Assembly (NCBI GenBank): GCA_951812925.1
Contig: OX638372.1
Span: forward strand, 68,775,407 to 68,839,406
Length of the DNA stretch: 64,000 bases
Source of the DNA: Calliopum simillimum
Taxonomy: Eukaryota; Arthropoda; Insecta; Diptera; Lauxaniidae
Reading direction: 5' to 3'
Of the stretch, positions 1 to 10,056 are shown one piece after another; the first letter of the stretch is position 1, and each line of letters starts with the position of its first letter. The notes beneath the pieces were generated by a model that did not search any database, was not told where the DNA came from, and was given only the letters and a program-made list of their open reading frames with translations. The translations under genes were made by a program, and so were the position numbers.

Positions 1-268
1 CTTTGATGTCTAAATCGGCACTTTTGAAGCGTTAAAACCATTCAAAACACTGTGTTTTTCCTAAAGCATCGTCGCCATAAACTTCTACAAGCAAACTGTG
101 ACTTTCCGCAGCAGTTTTCTTTGCAAAAAAATGACCCAACAGAACCTCCCGCAAATGCTGTCTTTTTCTCGAATTTTCGAAGTTATTCATCGTGAAAAAT
201 AATAATGATGCACACAAGATAAAATTGTTTTGTTGACTGATTTTGACAGCTGTCAAATGTACCTTCAA
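1..268 (-). pseudogene. mariner transposase N-terminal fragment, cut by window edge
   Basis: Read on the minus strand, residues about 26-78 resemble the N-terminal helix-turn-helix of mariner (DD34D) transposases: a start of the type MNNFENSRKRQHLREVLL, then KKTAAESHSLLVEVYGDDAL and QCFEWF. The frame hits a TAA stop directly after QCFEWF, and the similarity resumes in the same frame (RFKSADLDIK) up to the window edge, so the copy is broken by a nonsense change. The catalytic domain, if present, lies left of the window. Family assignment rests on recognised motifs, not on a search. Confidence 0.75.
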
Positions 269-300
269 AATGACATATATATAAAGCAGTTTTTCCTTCC

Positions 301-1032
301 TGCCACAGATATATATTCCATTTCTACGTTCAAAAGCGGAATCTTCCTTTCCATCGCAAATATTTCATAGACTATTAAATTTACGATTGTGGAACTCGGT
401 AAACCTTTAAGCTAATAGCATTGTTTACTAATTTATCACACGGAGTTTTTAATACTTTTCTAAAAAGTTATATGTTTTCATCGAAAAAATGAGCCACAGT
501 CGCTTAAAGATTGTACGCGTGAAACTGATTAAATTTTGCAGAATAAATGCGCATTGCAACTTTATCATGTGATAACAAACATGCACAAATTGTTAACAAA
601 AAAAACTTTTCCTTATACAGCACATTTGCACCCTAGAAAATTTATTTATATGCATATGTTCATATGTATTCTCTTCAACACTTAAGACTTCAACTCCAAC
701 TGAACATCACTATTTAGATTGATGCAACTTTTGGCAACATCTGTTGGTGATGTTCGGCTCTTATCTTTGTCACTTTCATCACATGCTGAATTCACCTTAT
801 GCAAATATCATTATTATTTCTTTCTTTTATGGTGTGCCGAATTCTATAGATGGTGCTGCATACTTGCAAGGAGTGAATTGCAGAATTGATATTTAACTCA
901 GTTGTTAGATGGCGCTGCTTATGTGTGAACTTGACTTAACTTTATATTTAAATTTGTGTAGCCTTTTTGAAGTGTATTATGATGTAAGTGTAAACTAAAA
1001 ATTAGCAAAAAAACTAGTAAGGATGTTATAGT
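301..1032. other. intronic stretch, nothing recognised
   Basis: AT-rich sequence without a convincing coding frame, RNA gene or bounded repeat. It presumably belongs to an SK intron because a downstream SK exon on the + strand lacks the gene's 5' exons. Confidence 0.4.
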
Positions 1033-1180
1033 TGGTCTGGCCAAAAATTAAATACCCTACACTGCAGAATTTTGAAAATTTTACTTGTATGGCAGATGCT
1101 TTGCTTTCTTGACCGAACTCACTAAGCCACGCCTCCTTCTCTCCGTTACAAACGGAAAGTCAAATTGAATATACCCTACG
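1033..1180 (-). repeat. internally deleted copy of the TATACCC dispersed repeat
   Basis: Both ends of this short segment match, in reverse orientation, the two ends of the longer copy at 52755-53380. The left end (GGCCAAAAATTAAATACCC) corresponds to that copy's right end. The right end (CGCCTCCTTCTCTCCGTTAC) corresponds to its left end. The middle is missing, so this is a deletion derivative. Confidence 0.6.
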
Positions 1181-1809
1181 TGTGAAAACGACGTTCAGCC
1201 CGAATCCACACATAACAGAACGTAACACAAGCTAGAAATATAATAAACGTAACTACAAACAAAAAGTATTGTGTTATGCACTGTTAAGACAATAAAGAGA
1301 TTCACGTGTATTCTACGTAGCTGTTAATAGAACTATAAGGAAGATTCGTGTATAGCAGAAAATAAAGATAACACTAGTTTACAAATGATTAAAAAAAATT
1401 TCAACTGTAGGTGCCACTATTCATTTCCTATGTAAAATTGTCTGCTGATTGCGAAAATCAAATTATTTCTTTCACGTCGTTTTCGAGACTCCGATCATTT
1501 TCGGACCAAAAAAAAAAGATGGTTCCACTTAACTACATATATCTCTCGATCTAATATAAGTACTTATATGCTTAGGCGTTCTATATGTCAAAATAAAGGT
1601 AGTTAATTTACCTATAAACAACACTCACTACACTTTTTGGTTAGGTTGTTAGTTTCGGCAAAATAATTTTTAAAAAAATCATAATTAACTACAAATTTAT
1701 ATAAGAAAAAACTTCGTAAAAAATTATTTTGTTCTTTTATATCATAATATATATTTTTTGAATAAATGAAGATACCTTTTAAGAATATCGATTAAGAAAT
1801 GGAAACTTC

Positions 1810-2130
1810 TTAACCCATTATATCTTGTATTTAAGGGTCTTTTTCACCCCATTTTCCAAAAACAGTATTATGATGTGTAAAAAAAAAATACTTCAAAAAA
1901 TTTCATTAGGAGTCACCAAAGATGAGCAATACTTAAAACTTAAGAATAGTGCAAAAAAGGTTATAGACGAAATTTTGGTGTTCCTTATTTATTCTATTTT
2001 ATAAAATTTTCTATGCATTATTCTCAAGTTTGAAGCATTTTTTGTATTTAATGACTCCGAGTGAAATTTTATTATTATTATTTTATTTTATTGAAATACA
2101 TTAACCCATTATAAAACTTTTTTGGAAAAA
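1810..2130. repeat. hairpin-bounded repeat copy
   Basis: A degenerate copy of the dispersed hairpin (TAACCCATTATATCTTG...AAGGGTC...GACCCC-like core) lies at 1810-1876 and a half hairpin (TTAACCCATTATAAAAC) at 2101-2130. The DNA between them (ATTTCATTAGGAGTCACC, CTTAAAACTTAAG, TTCTATTTTATAAAATTTTC) is also found between the two hairpins at 55425-55770, so a unit of roughly 320-350 bp is shared. It ends just outside the palindrome starting at 2158. Confidence 0.6.
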
Positions 2131-2157
2131 GGAAAAAATAGTCGAAAAGAAACATAA

Positions 2158-3365
2158 CACTGTTCGACACAAAAAAAAAATCACATGAGAAAATCCAAAA
2201 AATTCTTAAAGTTGACGTTAAAAAAAAAACCGTGTCTCCTGGTTTTTCTCCAGGACGTCACATTTTTTTTAATCGATTTTTGAAGTTTTTTATCCACTGT
2301 ACATGAAAACAAAACAAAAATACCGCATTCTTGTGTTAAATCGAAGAATTTAACTATATGATCCTTACATCTGAGGTGTATCATGTTTTCAGCAAACTTA
2401 TGCAGGATATTGTGGGTCATTTTTGCCCTTTTCTTAAAAAGGTACAAAAATGACACCAAAAACAGGGGAATATTGAGTCAGTATGTACTACAGAAATATT
2501 TGCTATACAATTTCACTACTATTTGCAGAGCACTAAAAAAGCCAAATTTCATCCCAAATGCAAAAAAATCGTTAAAATCTGTAAGCACTTCTAATAATTA
2601 ATATATTCCAGATTTCACCCAATTGTAAAACTCTAAAACTACATTTTGGATAAAACTCGTTCTCACAAGATCCATACAAAATCACACAAGGATCATTTTC
2701 CTAGAATACATTAACCTATTATATCCTGTTTTTATGGATCTTTTTGACCCCTTTTTCTAAAACTGAGCCTTAATGGGTTAAAGAATTTTGCAAAAATATC
2801 CTACAAAAAATTTCACTAAGAGCAACCATAGACGAAAATTTCTTAAAACTTAAGGTAAGCGCGTCAGAGATGTAATTAATATGTAATGTGAAAAGTCCTA
2901 ATTGATTTTAACGATTTTGTTGGTTTCAGGCTCAAATTTCGACATTTACGTGTTTAAAAACTAGTAGTGAAATTTTTTAGCGAATATTTCTGTAGTACAT
3001 ACTGACTCAATATTTCCTTGTTTTGGGTGTCATTTTTGTACCTTTTTGAGAAAAGGGTAAAAATGACCCACATGTGGGGGTTAAACAGGGTTAAAATTTT
3101 ATAGAAAAATATTTCCCGCATAAGTGTGCTCAACTCATGATACACCTCAGATGTAAGGATCATATAGTTAAATTCATCGATTTAACACAAGAATGCGGTA
3201 TTTTTGGTTTTTTCATGTACAGTGGATAAAGAAACTTCAAAAATCGATTAAAATGTGACGTGCTGGAGAAAAACCAGGAGACACGGGTATTTTTTTAACG
3301 TCTACTTTAAGAATTTTTTGATTTTCTCATGTGTTTTACAAAAAGTTCGAAATTGTCGAACAGTG
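2158..3365. mobile_element. CACTA-like long-armed palindromic element, 1.2 kb
   Basis: The ends are CACTGTTCGACA and its reverse complement, flanked on both sides by TAA (2155-2157 and 3366-3368), a 3-bp target duplication. Long arms pair almost to the middle: the segment with GATCCTTACATCTGAGGTGT near 2360 is mirrored near 3150, and the GGAGAAAAACCAG stretch at about 3265 mirrors 2240. A hairpin repeat copy (2711-2781) lies in the central part. There is no transposase. CAC termini with a 3-bp duplication fit the CACTA/EnSpm superfamily, but a 3-bp TWA duplication is also typical of PIF/Harbinger, so the superfamily is tentative. Confidence 0.75.
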
Positions 3366-3890
3366 TAATGGGCTAAGATGTTTTAAAGAATTGTTTTTTG
3401 CGTGTTTTCATGATGACTTTGCACTAAGTTTAATTGAATGCAATGAAAAACTTTAAAATACATATGAACTCTCTTGAAACTCGGCGTTTTCTTCGTAGTA
3501 TTTTGATCATTTATGATTTGATAAACGATAATATTGATTGCTCGGATTTGCTCGCGCTTATAACTTTTAATGTACCATCCAGAACTTTGCGGAATTCATA
3601 TTACTAGAGTTCGCCTTGTGGCCGAAATTCGACCATCTCGATTTGACCATAAAATAAAAGAAAAAGTTTTTATACCTTTCCTTGGTCGATAAAACACAAA
3701 AAGCATTTAATATTCTTCCTTAGGGTTTGGGTTATCCGCATCGGTGCTGCAGCTAAGTTGCAATATCGTACTTTCCATTTAGAGGCGTGTAACTCCTACT
3801 AAAGAGCAAACAGTTTTTGATATCTTTCTATACCAAAATTCATAAAAATCAATCATGTTATTGTGCTATATGGTGCTAACTCTATATCTA

Positions 3891-4250
3891 TACCAAATTT
3901 CATAAAAATCGTATGCAGCATTTTTGCCGGGAGAGCGTTTTTTCCACTTAGGGGTGTGGCACTGCCCACTGAAAACATAATGGTCATGTTATCGTTCCTT
4001 AGTGCTAACCCTACCTCCATACCAAATTTCGTTAAGATCGATGCAGCGGTTTTGCTGTGAGAACGTTTCTTCCATTTAGGGGCGTGGCACCGCCCACTGA
4101 AAAACATAATGGTCATATTATCGTTCCTTAGTGCTAACCCTACCTCCATACCAAATTTCGTTAAAATCGATGCAGCGGTTTAGCCGTGAGAGCATTTTTT
4201 CCATTTAGGGGCGTGGCACAGCCCTCTTTGAAAAAAATATAGTCCTATGC
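3891..4250. repeat. 129-bp tandem repeat, about 2.8 copies
   Basis: TACCAAATTT recurs at 3891, 4020 and 4149, exactly 129 bases apart. Each copy contains AAAATCGATGCAGCGGTTTT-like sequence, then TTTTCCATTTAGGGGCGTGG, GCACCGCCCACTGAAAA and ATCGTTCCTTAGTGCTAACC. A diverged partial unit precedes at about 3780-3890, 60 bases earlier. Open frames across it merely follow the period. It is probably part of an unrecognised transposon. Confidence 0.8.
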
Positions 4251-4455
4251 ACTGCTCCTCCTCAAAACCTTTCCAACAAAAAAAAAATCAAGCAAATCGG
4301 TTGAGATTTAGGTATAGAAACAGGGACCGAACCGATTTCGTTTGCCTATTAACATATTACGTTTGAATTCCATTTCGAAAATTTTTTATTTTCAATAAAT
4401 TGACGCGCAAATGCTTTTGGTTACTTGTTGACAATAGAATGAACTAACATCATGC

Positions 4456-4536
4456 CAATTTTTAGACAGCTGTCATGTTCCATCTGTCAGATAAGTCTAT
4501 CTGAAGTTGGTAACAGTTCGAATCAGCCACCCTGTA
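4456..4536 (-). mobile_element. Tc1/mariner-type terminal remnant
   Basis: The segment ACAGCTGTCATG...TCTGAAGTTGGTAACAGTTCG...CACCCTGTA matches in layout the terminal part of the Tc1/mariner relic at 23620-23709 (AGCTGTC, TCTGAAGTTGATAACAGTTC, AACCCTGTA). No transposase frame is attached, so this is a solo end or a heavily deleted copy. Confidence 0.5.
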
Positions 4537-5178
4537 TATAGTAACATTGTTATGTTTAAATTGCTAGTCTGTAAGGTTTTATTACCAAAACAATAAATAA
4601 ATAAATAAAAATAAAATAAATACATTAAGTTAGGCGTCTCCCTTCTGGCACATGACCTTCTTTTTGTGTGCCTGTGTAATTGCTCAAGTTGGATGAATCT
4701 CGAAAAAAAACTTTATCATTTCCGCGGAAAATGCTGAGGGGAGGAACTTTGGGCGTCTAAGAATTTTGAAAAACGGCAATAGAAATAGTTGTTTCGAATA
4801 GTCTCAGGAAACATACAATTTTGGGAGTTCTTCCGATTTGTACCGACCCTGTATAGTTTCATAGCAGTGCAGTTAAGTTAAAGTGTTGAAAGTCTGTCAA
4901 GTTATATAAAAGGTAAAGATAATTTTGTGTAAAAAACACAGAAGTATTGTGAAATCAAATCATAGATCATAAGATGTGTAACAGCCAAATTTCTGATAAA
5001 CAAAATATAGTTCTTACACAACTACAAAAATCAATTAAAAATATATCAAAATATGTATTTTTATAGAGTTAAAAGTAATTTGCATAACAAGTGAGATTTT
5101 GTACTTTTTGACCCCATCTTTCAGATTTTCAGGGAAGGTAATTTTGTAATACTAATACTTTTAATATACACATAAGTA

Positions 5179-5397
5179 TGTAGGAAATGAAATTGATTGT
5201 AGTATTAAAATTGATTTTATTTCCAATAAAATATAAAAATTAAGTGACTTGAAAAACTATGAAACGATTCAATCTGTATTTTCTAGACGAATGAAAAAAT
5301 CATTTGAATAAAGTAAAGGCTTCCTATTGACAATAATAAATACTTAAAATATAAAACAGCAAGTACTTTGGGAGTACAGTGTTTGCACAATTCCACA
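5179..5397 (-). repeat. 3' LTR (element orientation)
   Basis: 219 bp, TGTAGGAAATGAAATTGATT at the + strand left end and TTGCACAATTCCACA at the right. It appears identical to 9825-10043. In element orientation it lies after the stop codon. Only a weak purine-rich stretch (AGGATGGCCGA, minus strand) precedes it as a possible polypurine tract. Confidence 0.95.
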
Positions 5398-5407
5398 ATC
5401 GGCCATC

Positions 5408-8400
5408 CTACAATTCATCCGACCCGGATGTACTGCATACAATCGCTACTCTACTCCAAGGTTTCATATTATCTGCACTTGTTGAAGTGTTACCTGGGCC
5501 TTCATGGTCACCAACTTTTCTTACATCATAACGGTCATTGCCTTTGTATTTAGTCACTTCATATGGCCCATGGAACTTTGGTCTCAACTTCATCCCAACA
5601 CCGAATTGCGTTCTAGCAATAGCTACTAAATCACCAACCTTGTACTGCGTTGAAGTTTTTCTTTTACGATCAAACGTCATTTTATTTTCATTTTGGATAG
5701 CAGCAATTTGTTGTTTAGCTGTGTTCCGTAGCTCTTCTCGATCTTGATTGAAAATAGCTGCTACTTCGTCATTAATAATTTCAGCGATTCGCATATCGTC
5801 TTTTGTGTTCATTGAAACTCCTATCATCAACTCAAATGGCGATATATTAGTCGATCGGTGAGTAGTTTTATTTAAGTACTTCTGGACTGCACTTACAAAC
5901 TGGTACCACTTTTCTGGATCGTTAATTGACAACTTAGAGAGAACTGAAATAATTGTCCTGTGAACTCGTTCTACTTGTCCATTTCCTCTTGGTACACCAG
6001 TTGTTGTAAAAACCAATTCAATGTTTTCGGATTCGCAATGTTCTTTAATAATCTCTGCTGTAAATGCAGTACCCTTGTCTGAAATGATACGCCTCGGATT
6101 TCCAAAAATATCTGTTAATGTCTTCAGTTTATTTAGTGTTTCCACTGCTGTAGTTGACTTTGTAGGAAAAATCCACACAAATTTGGTGAATGAATCCACT
6201 ACTGTCAACAAATATTTGTAGTTTTTGCTTGTTGACGGCATTGGTCCAACGTGATCCATGTGCCATGTATGTAGAGGCACACATCCTTTTTGAATTGGGT
6301 GTAGAAAACCTTCTTGTTTCCCCAATTTCTTTTCAGCTAAAATGCATGGTACACAGTTTTTCACCACACTGTCAATAAGTGTCTTTAGTTTTGAAATGTA
6401 AAACTCCTTCTTGATTACATCTTCCATTTTCTTCTGCTTAAAATGTCCTTGGTCATGAGTTTTTCGTACGATGCCATATTTCATAGCTTCTGGAACTACA
6501 ATTACGATATTACCGTTGAAGTTTTTGCATAAAATTCCGTTTTGCATCATGTAATTTTCATAGGTTTGTTTGCTCAGCAATTCGATAATTGCATGAATAT
6601 GTTTATCATCCGCCTGAGCAGCTTTGATGCTTTTAACAAGGCTTGCGTCTTGAATCAGGTACATGCGACTTAACGCATCGACGTGCTTCATTCTATTTCC
6701 TGCGCGATGAATAACTTCACAATCATATTCTTGAAGCAAAAGAGCCCATCTAGAAATTTTTGGCACATCTTTCTTTTTCATCGTTGCTTCAAATGCTTTG
6801 CAATCAGTAATGATTTTGAAGTGTTGTCCAAGCAAGTATACCCGAAACTTTTGCACAGCTTTTACCACAGCGAGTACTTCTAGTTCGTAGCTGTGACATT
6901 TTTGTTCAGCCTCTGAAGTTTTTATACTTAGATAACGTACTGGGTGCAACTTTCCATCGTCGTAATCTCGTTGCATTAGAATAGCAGCAAGAGCCCATTT
7001 AGATGCATCAGTATGCAGCTCGATTTCTGCGCCTTGTCGAAAAATTGTCAGAACTGGTCTTTCTGATATACACTTCTTCAGTAAATTAAATGATCGGTGT
7101 TGCATTTCACCAAACTCGAATTTAGTGTTTTTTCGCAGTAAGTCACTTAAAGGCTTGGCAATCATTGCAAAATCTTGAATAAATTTTCGAAAATATCCAG
7201 CCAAACCAAGAAATCGTTGCACCTCTTTTTCGGTTTTTGGCTCTGGAAAATTTCGAACAACTTTTGTTTTCAGGGGAGATGGCCTAATTTGACCATTTTC
7301 AATCTCATATCCGAGAAATTCAATTTTGGTTTGCAACAGATGACATTTCTTCCACTTAATGTTCAGATTATATTCTGAAGCGACTTTTAAAACCTTCTTT
7401 AATCGTTCAACAGCTTCAATTTCATCTTTTGCTATGATAATCAAATCATCCATATAAATTAATACAATTCCCTCAAGCATTAGCGAGTTGAAAATTGTGT
7501 TGATAAATCGTTGAAAAACTGCTGGGCTAGTGCATAATCCAAACGGAACTTTCAAAAACTCATATTGTCCTGCTGGAGTGACAAATGATGTATATTTGCG
7601 GCTATCTTCATCGACTGAAACATGAAAGAATCCGTTTGCCAAATCGAGTGTACTAAAAACTTTACTATTTTGTAGCATATCGATTTGGTCCTCTATAAGC
7701 GGCATGGGATATTTGTCTTTAACAATCTTCTGATTAAGTTTTCGGTAGTCCACACACAAACGTTTCGATCCATCTTTTTTTCCTACGAGAACAATTGGAC
7801 TAGCATAGTTCGAAATACTTGGTCGAATTATCCCATCTGTCAACCACGTATGGATCTGCTTTTCGACTTCCATTTTCTCTACTTGCGGTAGTCGACGTGG
7901 ACGCTGTGCTACTGGAATGTCATCAGCAAGTATAATTTTTAAGCTCACTGGTGACTTTTTGATTGGTTGCGGCTTATATCCATTAATCATATTTTTAACT
8001 TCTGTAAATATCGTCTTGTTTCTTACATGAGAGAGATCAGGCATCAGGTTTTCTTCATTCGAAATCAGCAAACAATTATTTTGTTGTTCCAATTCATATG
8101 ACAGTTCATCTTTAATTTTTGTTGAGCGTGTCATCGTTACTCCGTCATCTGAGAAGCAAACTGTCACCTGATTTGTTAAATTCATGCCAATTATCAAATC
8201 GACATCCACACATTCGTTTGGTATTACATGACATTTACCAACCAGAGAACAATCATCAGCTTCAACAACTACGTCAAATACACCAATGGCTTCAGTAGAT
8301 GCAGATCCAATACCACAAAAAATAGTATTCGTTTTCGAAAACATTCCAAACTTATTCAAGTAAAACGCATCTTTACGCATTGTTGTAATTTGGCTGCCAC

Positions 8401-9778
8401 TGTCTATAAGCGCTTCCATTTCAACACCATTGATTGAGACTACCTTGCAAGATCTTTTAAACCCCAGCATGTGCACTTTCGACTTAGTATCTCCTTCCTT
8501 AGATTTGAAGCAGCTATTTGACTTGTGACCAAACTCGTTGCACTTAAAACACTTAGGGCCTTTCATTTTGTCTGGACATTCTTCTGAAATATGAGTCTTA
8601 TCGCCACAATTGAAACAACGTTTTTTCTCACCTGAATTATTCTTGTCAATCTTGTAATTCTTCTCATTTTTTATGCTCTTGCTAGTTTTTTCAGCTTTAG
8701 CTGCTTCTTCTTGTGTTTTCGATTGTATTATTTCGTACATCAGTAGCTTTTCTTTAAGTTCCTCAATTGTTCTTGCTTCATACAAGAAAGCCTTGCTGTA
8801 AGGAGATCCTGTGACACCATCAACAATATATAAAATAATTGCACTGGTTTCAATATTGGCTTGACTAGCGATGTCAAGCATTGCATAAATATACTGCCGG
8901 TAGGATTCGTTTGTCTTTTTCTTACGTTCACACAGCTTTCGATGTACATTGGCACTGCTTATTGTTGTTCTAAACTCTTTTCTTAATCCGTTTTCCAACT
9001 CTGTAAATGATTTTGCTCTACATTCATGGTCCATAAAGAGTTTAGCGGTGCCTTTTAGTAAACGTTTAGCGTATATTAATTTCTGCAGCTCGGTCCATCG
9101 GAACAATTCACTATTTTGCTTGAATTCTTCGAGCCATTCGTTAATGCTGCGCCCATCTTCGCCAGAAAATTTCTGCATTGATTCATCAACATCACGAAAT
9201 GTTACATCTTGTCGATATTGGCTTGGTAACTGTTCGTCGTTCATTCTTCTCTGGTTATCTCTGGGTAAATCACACGAATTGCTCGGATTTGAATTTGCAT
9301 CCCTTAGCCTTTGCAGCTCGATCTGTACCCGCTGTTCAAAACGTAGCTCGTCCTCTTCAGCTTTTCTTTTTTCTGCTTCTCGTCTCACCCTTTCTTCAAA
9401 TTCCTGCTCTTGCATTCTGGATTGTTCTTTTTCTTTTTCAAATTGAATCTGTTCCTGCATCCTTCTTTCTTCGTTTTCTTCTTCTTGCTTCTTCCTTCTT
9501 TCAGCTTCTATTCTTACCTTTTTTGCTTCTTCTTCTTCTTTCTTCTTGCTTCTTTCATCTTCTAACCTTTTTCTTTCGGTTTCTTCATCTTGCTTCTTTC
9601 TTCTTCCGACTTCTATTCTTATCCTTTCGGCTTCTTCATCTTCCTTTCGTTTTTCAAGTCGTTCTTTCTCGTACAATTTGATTCTTCTTATTAATGTGTT
9701 CCTATCGCCATCTTCCGATAAATGATATTGGCGGCACGCTTCTTGCAAATCCTCGTGCGATGTGCCGTTCCAATCCAT
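5408..9778 (-). CDS. Gag-Pol polyprotein of a Ty3/gypsy retrotransposon
   Basis: An unbroken frame of 1456 residues. Residues 1-40 look like a SAP-type nucleic-acid-binding segment (SHEDLQEACRQYHL). Residues 35-160 are a highly charged Glu/Lys/Arg coiled coil, and about 195-350 are the Gag capsid-like region. Two CCHC zinc knuckles follow: C388/C391/H396/C401 and C410/C413/H418/C423. The aspartic protease has LIDSGS with D459. Reverse transcriptase (about 610-830) has YMDD at 775-778. RNase H (about 905-1030) has D924, E965 and D992. Integrase has H1108/H1112/C1142/C1145 and catalytic D1175, D1234, E1270 (DD35E). In the family the polyprotein is cleaved to give the particle, protease, RT/RNase H and integrase. 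Gag and Pol share one frame here, so no frameshift is needed. The start is the first ATG after the primer-binding site. Confidence 0.95.
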   Translation of the reverse strand: MDWNGTSHEDLQEACRQYHLSEDGDRNTLIRRIKLYEKERLEKRKEDEEAERIRIEVGRRKKQDEETERKRLEDERSKKKEEEEAKKVRIEAERRKKQEEENEERRMQEQIQFEKEKEQSRMQEQEFEERVRREAEKRKAEEDELRFEQRVQIELQRLRDANSNPSNSCDLPRDNQRRMNDEQLPSQYRQDVTFRDVDESMQKFSGEDGRSINEWLEEFKQNSELFRWTELQKLIYAKRLLKGTAKLFMDHECRAKSFTELENGLRKEFRTTISSANVHRKLCERKKKTNESYRQYIYAMLDIASQANIETSAIILYIVDGVTGSPYSKAFLYEARTIEELKEKLLMYEIIQSKTQEEAAKAEKTSKSIKNEKNYKIDKNNSGEKKRCFNCGDKTHISEECPDKMKGPKCFKCNEFGHKSNSCFKSKEGDTKSKVHMLGFKRSCKVVSINGVEMEALIDSGSQITTMRKDAFYLNKFGMFSKTNTIFCGIGSASTEAIGVFDVVVEADDCSLVGKCHVIPNECVDVDLIIGMNLTNQVTVCFSDDGVTMTRSTKIKDELSYELEQQNNCLLISNEENLMPDLSHVRNKTIFTEVKNMINGYKPQPIKKSPVSLKIILADDIPVAQRPRRLPQVEKMEVEKQIHTWLTDGIIRPSISNYASPIVLVGKKDGSKRLCVDYRKLNQKIVKDKYPMPLIEDQIDMLQNSKVFSTLDLANGFFHVSVDEDSRKYTSFVTPAGQYEFLKVPFGLCTSPAVFQRFINTIFNSLMLEGIVLIYMDDLIIIAKDEIEAVERLKKVLKVASEYNLNIKWKKCHLLQTKIEFLGYEIENGQIRPSPLKTKVVRNFPEPKTEKEVQRFLGLAGYFRKFIQDFAMIAKPLSDLLRKNTKFEFGEMQHRSFNLLKKCISERPVLTIFRQGAEIELHTDASKWALAAILMQRDYDDGKLHPVRYLSIKTSEAEQKCHSYELEVLAVVKAVQKFRVYLLGQHFKIITDCKAFEATMKKKDVPKISRWALLLQEYDCEVIHRAGNRMKHVDALSRMYLIQDASLVKSIKAAQADDKHIHAIIELLSKQTYENYMMQNGILCKNFNGNIVIVVPEAMKYGIVRKTHDQGHFKQKKMEDVIKKEFYISKLKTLIDSVVKNCVPCILAEKKLGKQEGFLHPIQKGCVPLHTWHMDHVGPMPSTSKNYKYLLTVVDSFTKFVWIFPTKSTTAVETLNKLKTLTDIFGNPRRIISDKGTAFTAEIIKEHCESENIELVFTTTGVPRGNGQVERVHRTIISVLSKLSINDPEKWYQFVSAVQKYLNKTTHRSTNISPFELMIGVSMNTKDDMRIAEIINDEVAAIFNQDREELRNTAKQQIAAIQNENKMTFDRKRKTSTQYKVGDLVAIARTQFGVGMKLRPKFHGPYEVTKYKGNDRYDVRKVGDHEGPGNTSTSADNMKPWSRVAIVCSTSGSDEL

Positions 9779-9804
9779 CTTTACAAATTATTTTCTTGGC
9801 TCTT

Positions 9805-9822
9805 GAACGTGTTGAGCCCCCA
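9805..9822 (-). promoter_or_regulatory. putative tRNA primer-binding site of the LTR element
   Basis: On the minus strand, two bases after the 5' LTR end (CCTACA), the sequence TGGGGGCTCAACACGTTC begins with the TGG expected to pair with a tRNA CCA end. The opening TGGGGGCTC is also the opening seen in tRNA-Pro-primed elements, but the rest differs, so the primer tRNA is unassigned. Confidence 0.6.
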
Positions 9823-9824
9823 AT

Positions 9825-10043
9825 TGTAGGAAATGAAATTGATTGTAGTATTAAAATTGATTTTATTTCCAATAAAATATAAAAATTAAGTGACTTGAAA
9901 AACTATGAAACGATTCAATCTGTATTTTCTAGACGAATGAAAAAATCATTTGAATAAAGTAAAGGCTTCCTATTGACAATAATAAATACTTAAAATATAA
10001 AACAGCAAGTACTTTGGGAGTACAGTGTTTGCACAATTCCACA
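9825..10043 (-). repeat. 5' LTR (element orientation)
   Basis: 219 bp, indistinguishable by eye from 5179-5397. Transcription of the element should start inside it and run leftward, antisense to SK. The target duplication AGTA follows at 10044-10047. Confidence 0.95.
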
Positions 10044-10056
10044 AGTATGTATATTA

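Larger units (their letters stand above)
5179..10043 (-). mobile_element. complete Ty3/gypsy-type LTR retrotransposon, 4865 bp
   Basis: Two 219-bp LTRs flank one long open frame on the minus strand. The insertion is bounded by the 4-bp duplication AGTA (5175-5178 and 10044-10047). LTRs begin TG and end CA, and by eye are identical base for base. The single Gag-Pol frame carries all catalytic motifs and there is no env-like frame. This makes it a young, possibly still mobile or polymorphic insertion into an SK intron, opposite in orientation to the host gene. The short LTRs, small size and single frame would suit an Mdg3-like lineage, but I cannot assign a clade without a tree. Confidence 0.95.

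Noticed and set aside
3853..4149. Open frame with repeated EVGLALRNDNMTIMF-type segments
   Set aside because: It follows the 129-bp tandem repeat (a multiple of three), so the frame is a by-product of the period.
8949..9681. Leu/Ser/Phe-rich frames on the + strand of about 165 residues
   Set aside because: They are exact antisense shadows of the Glu/Lys-rich coiled coil of the retrotransposon polyprotein.
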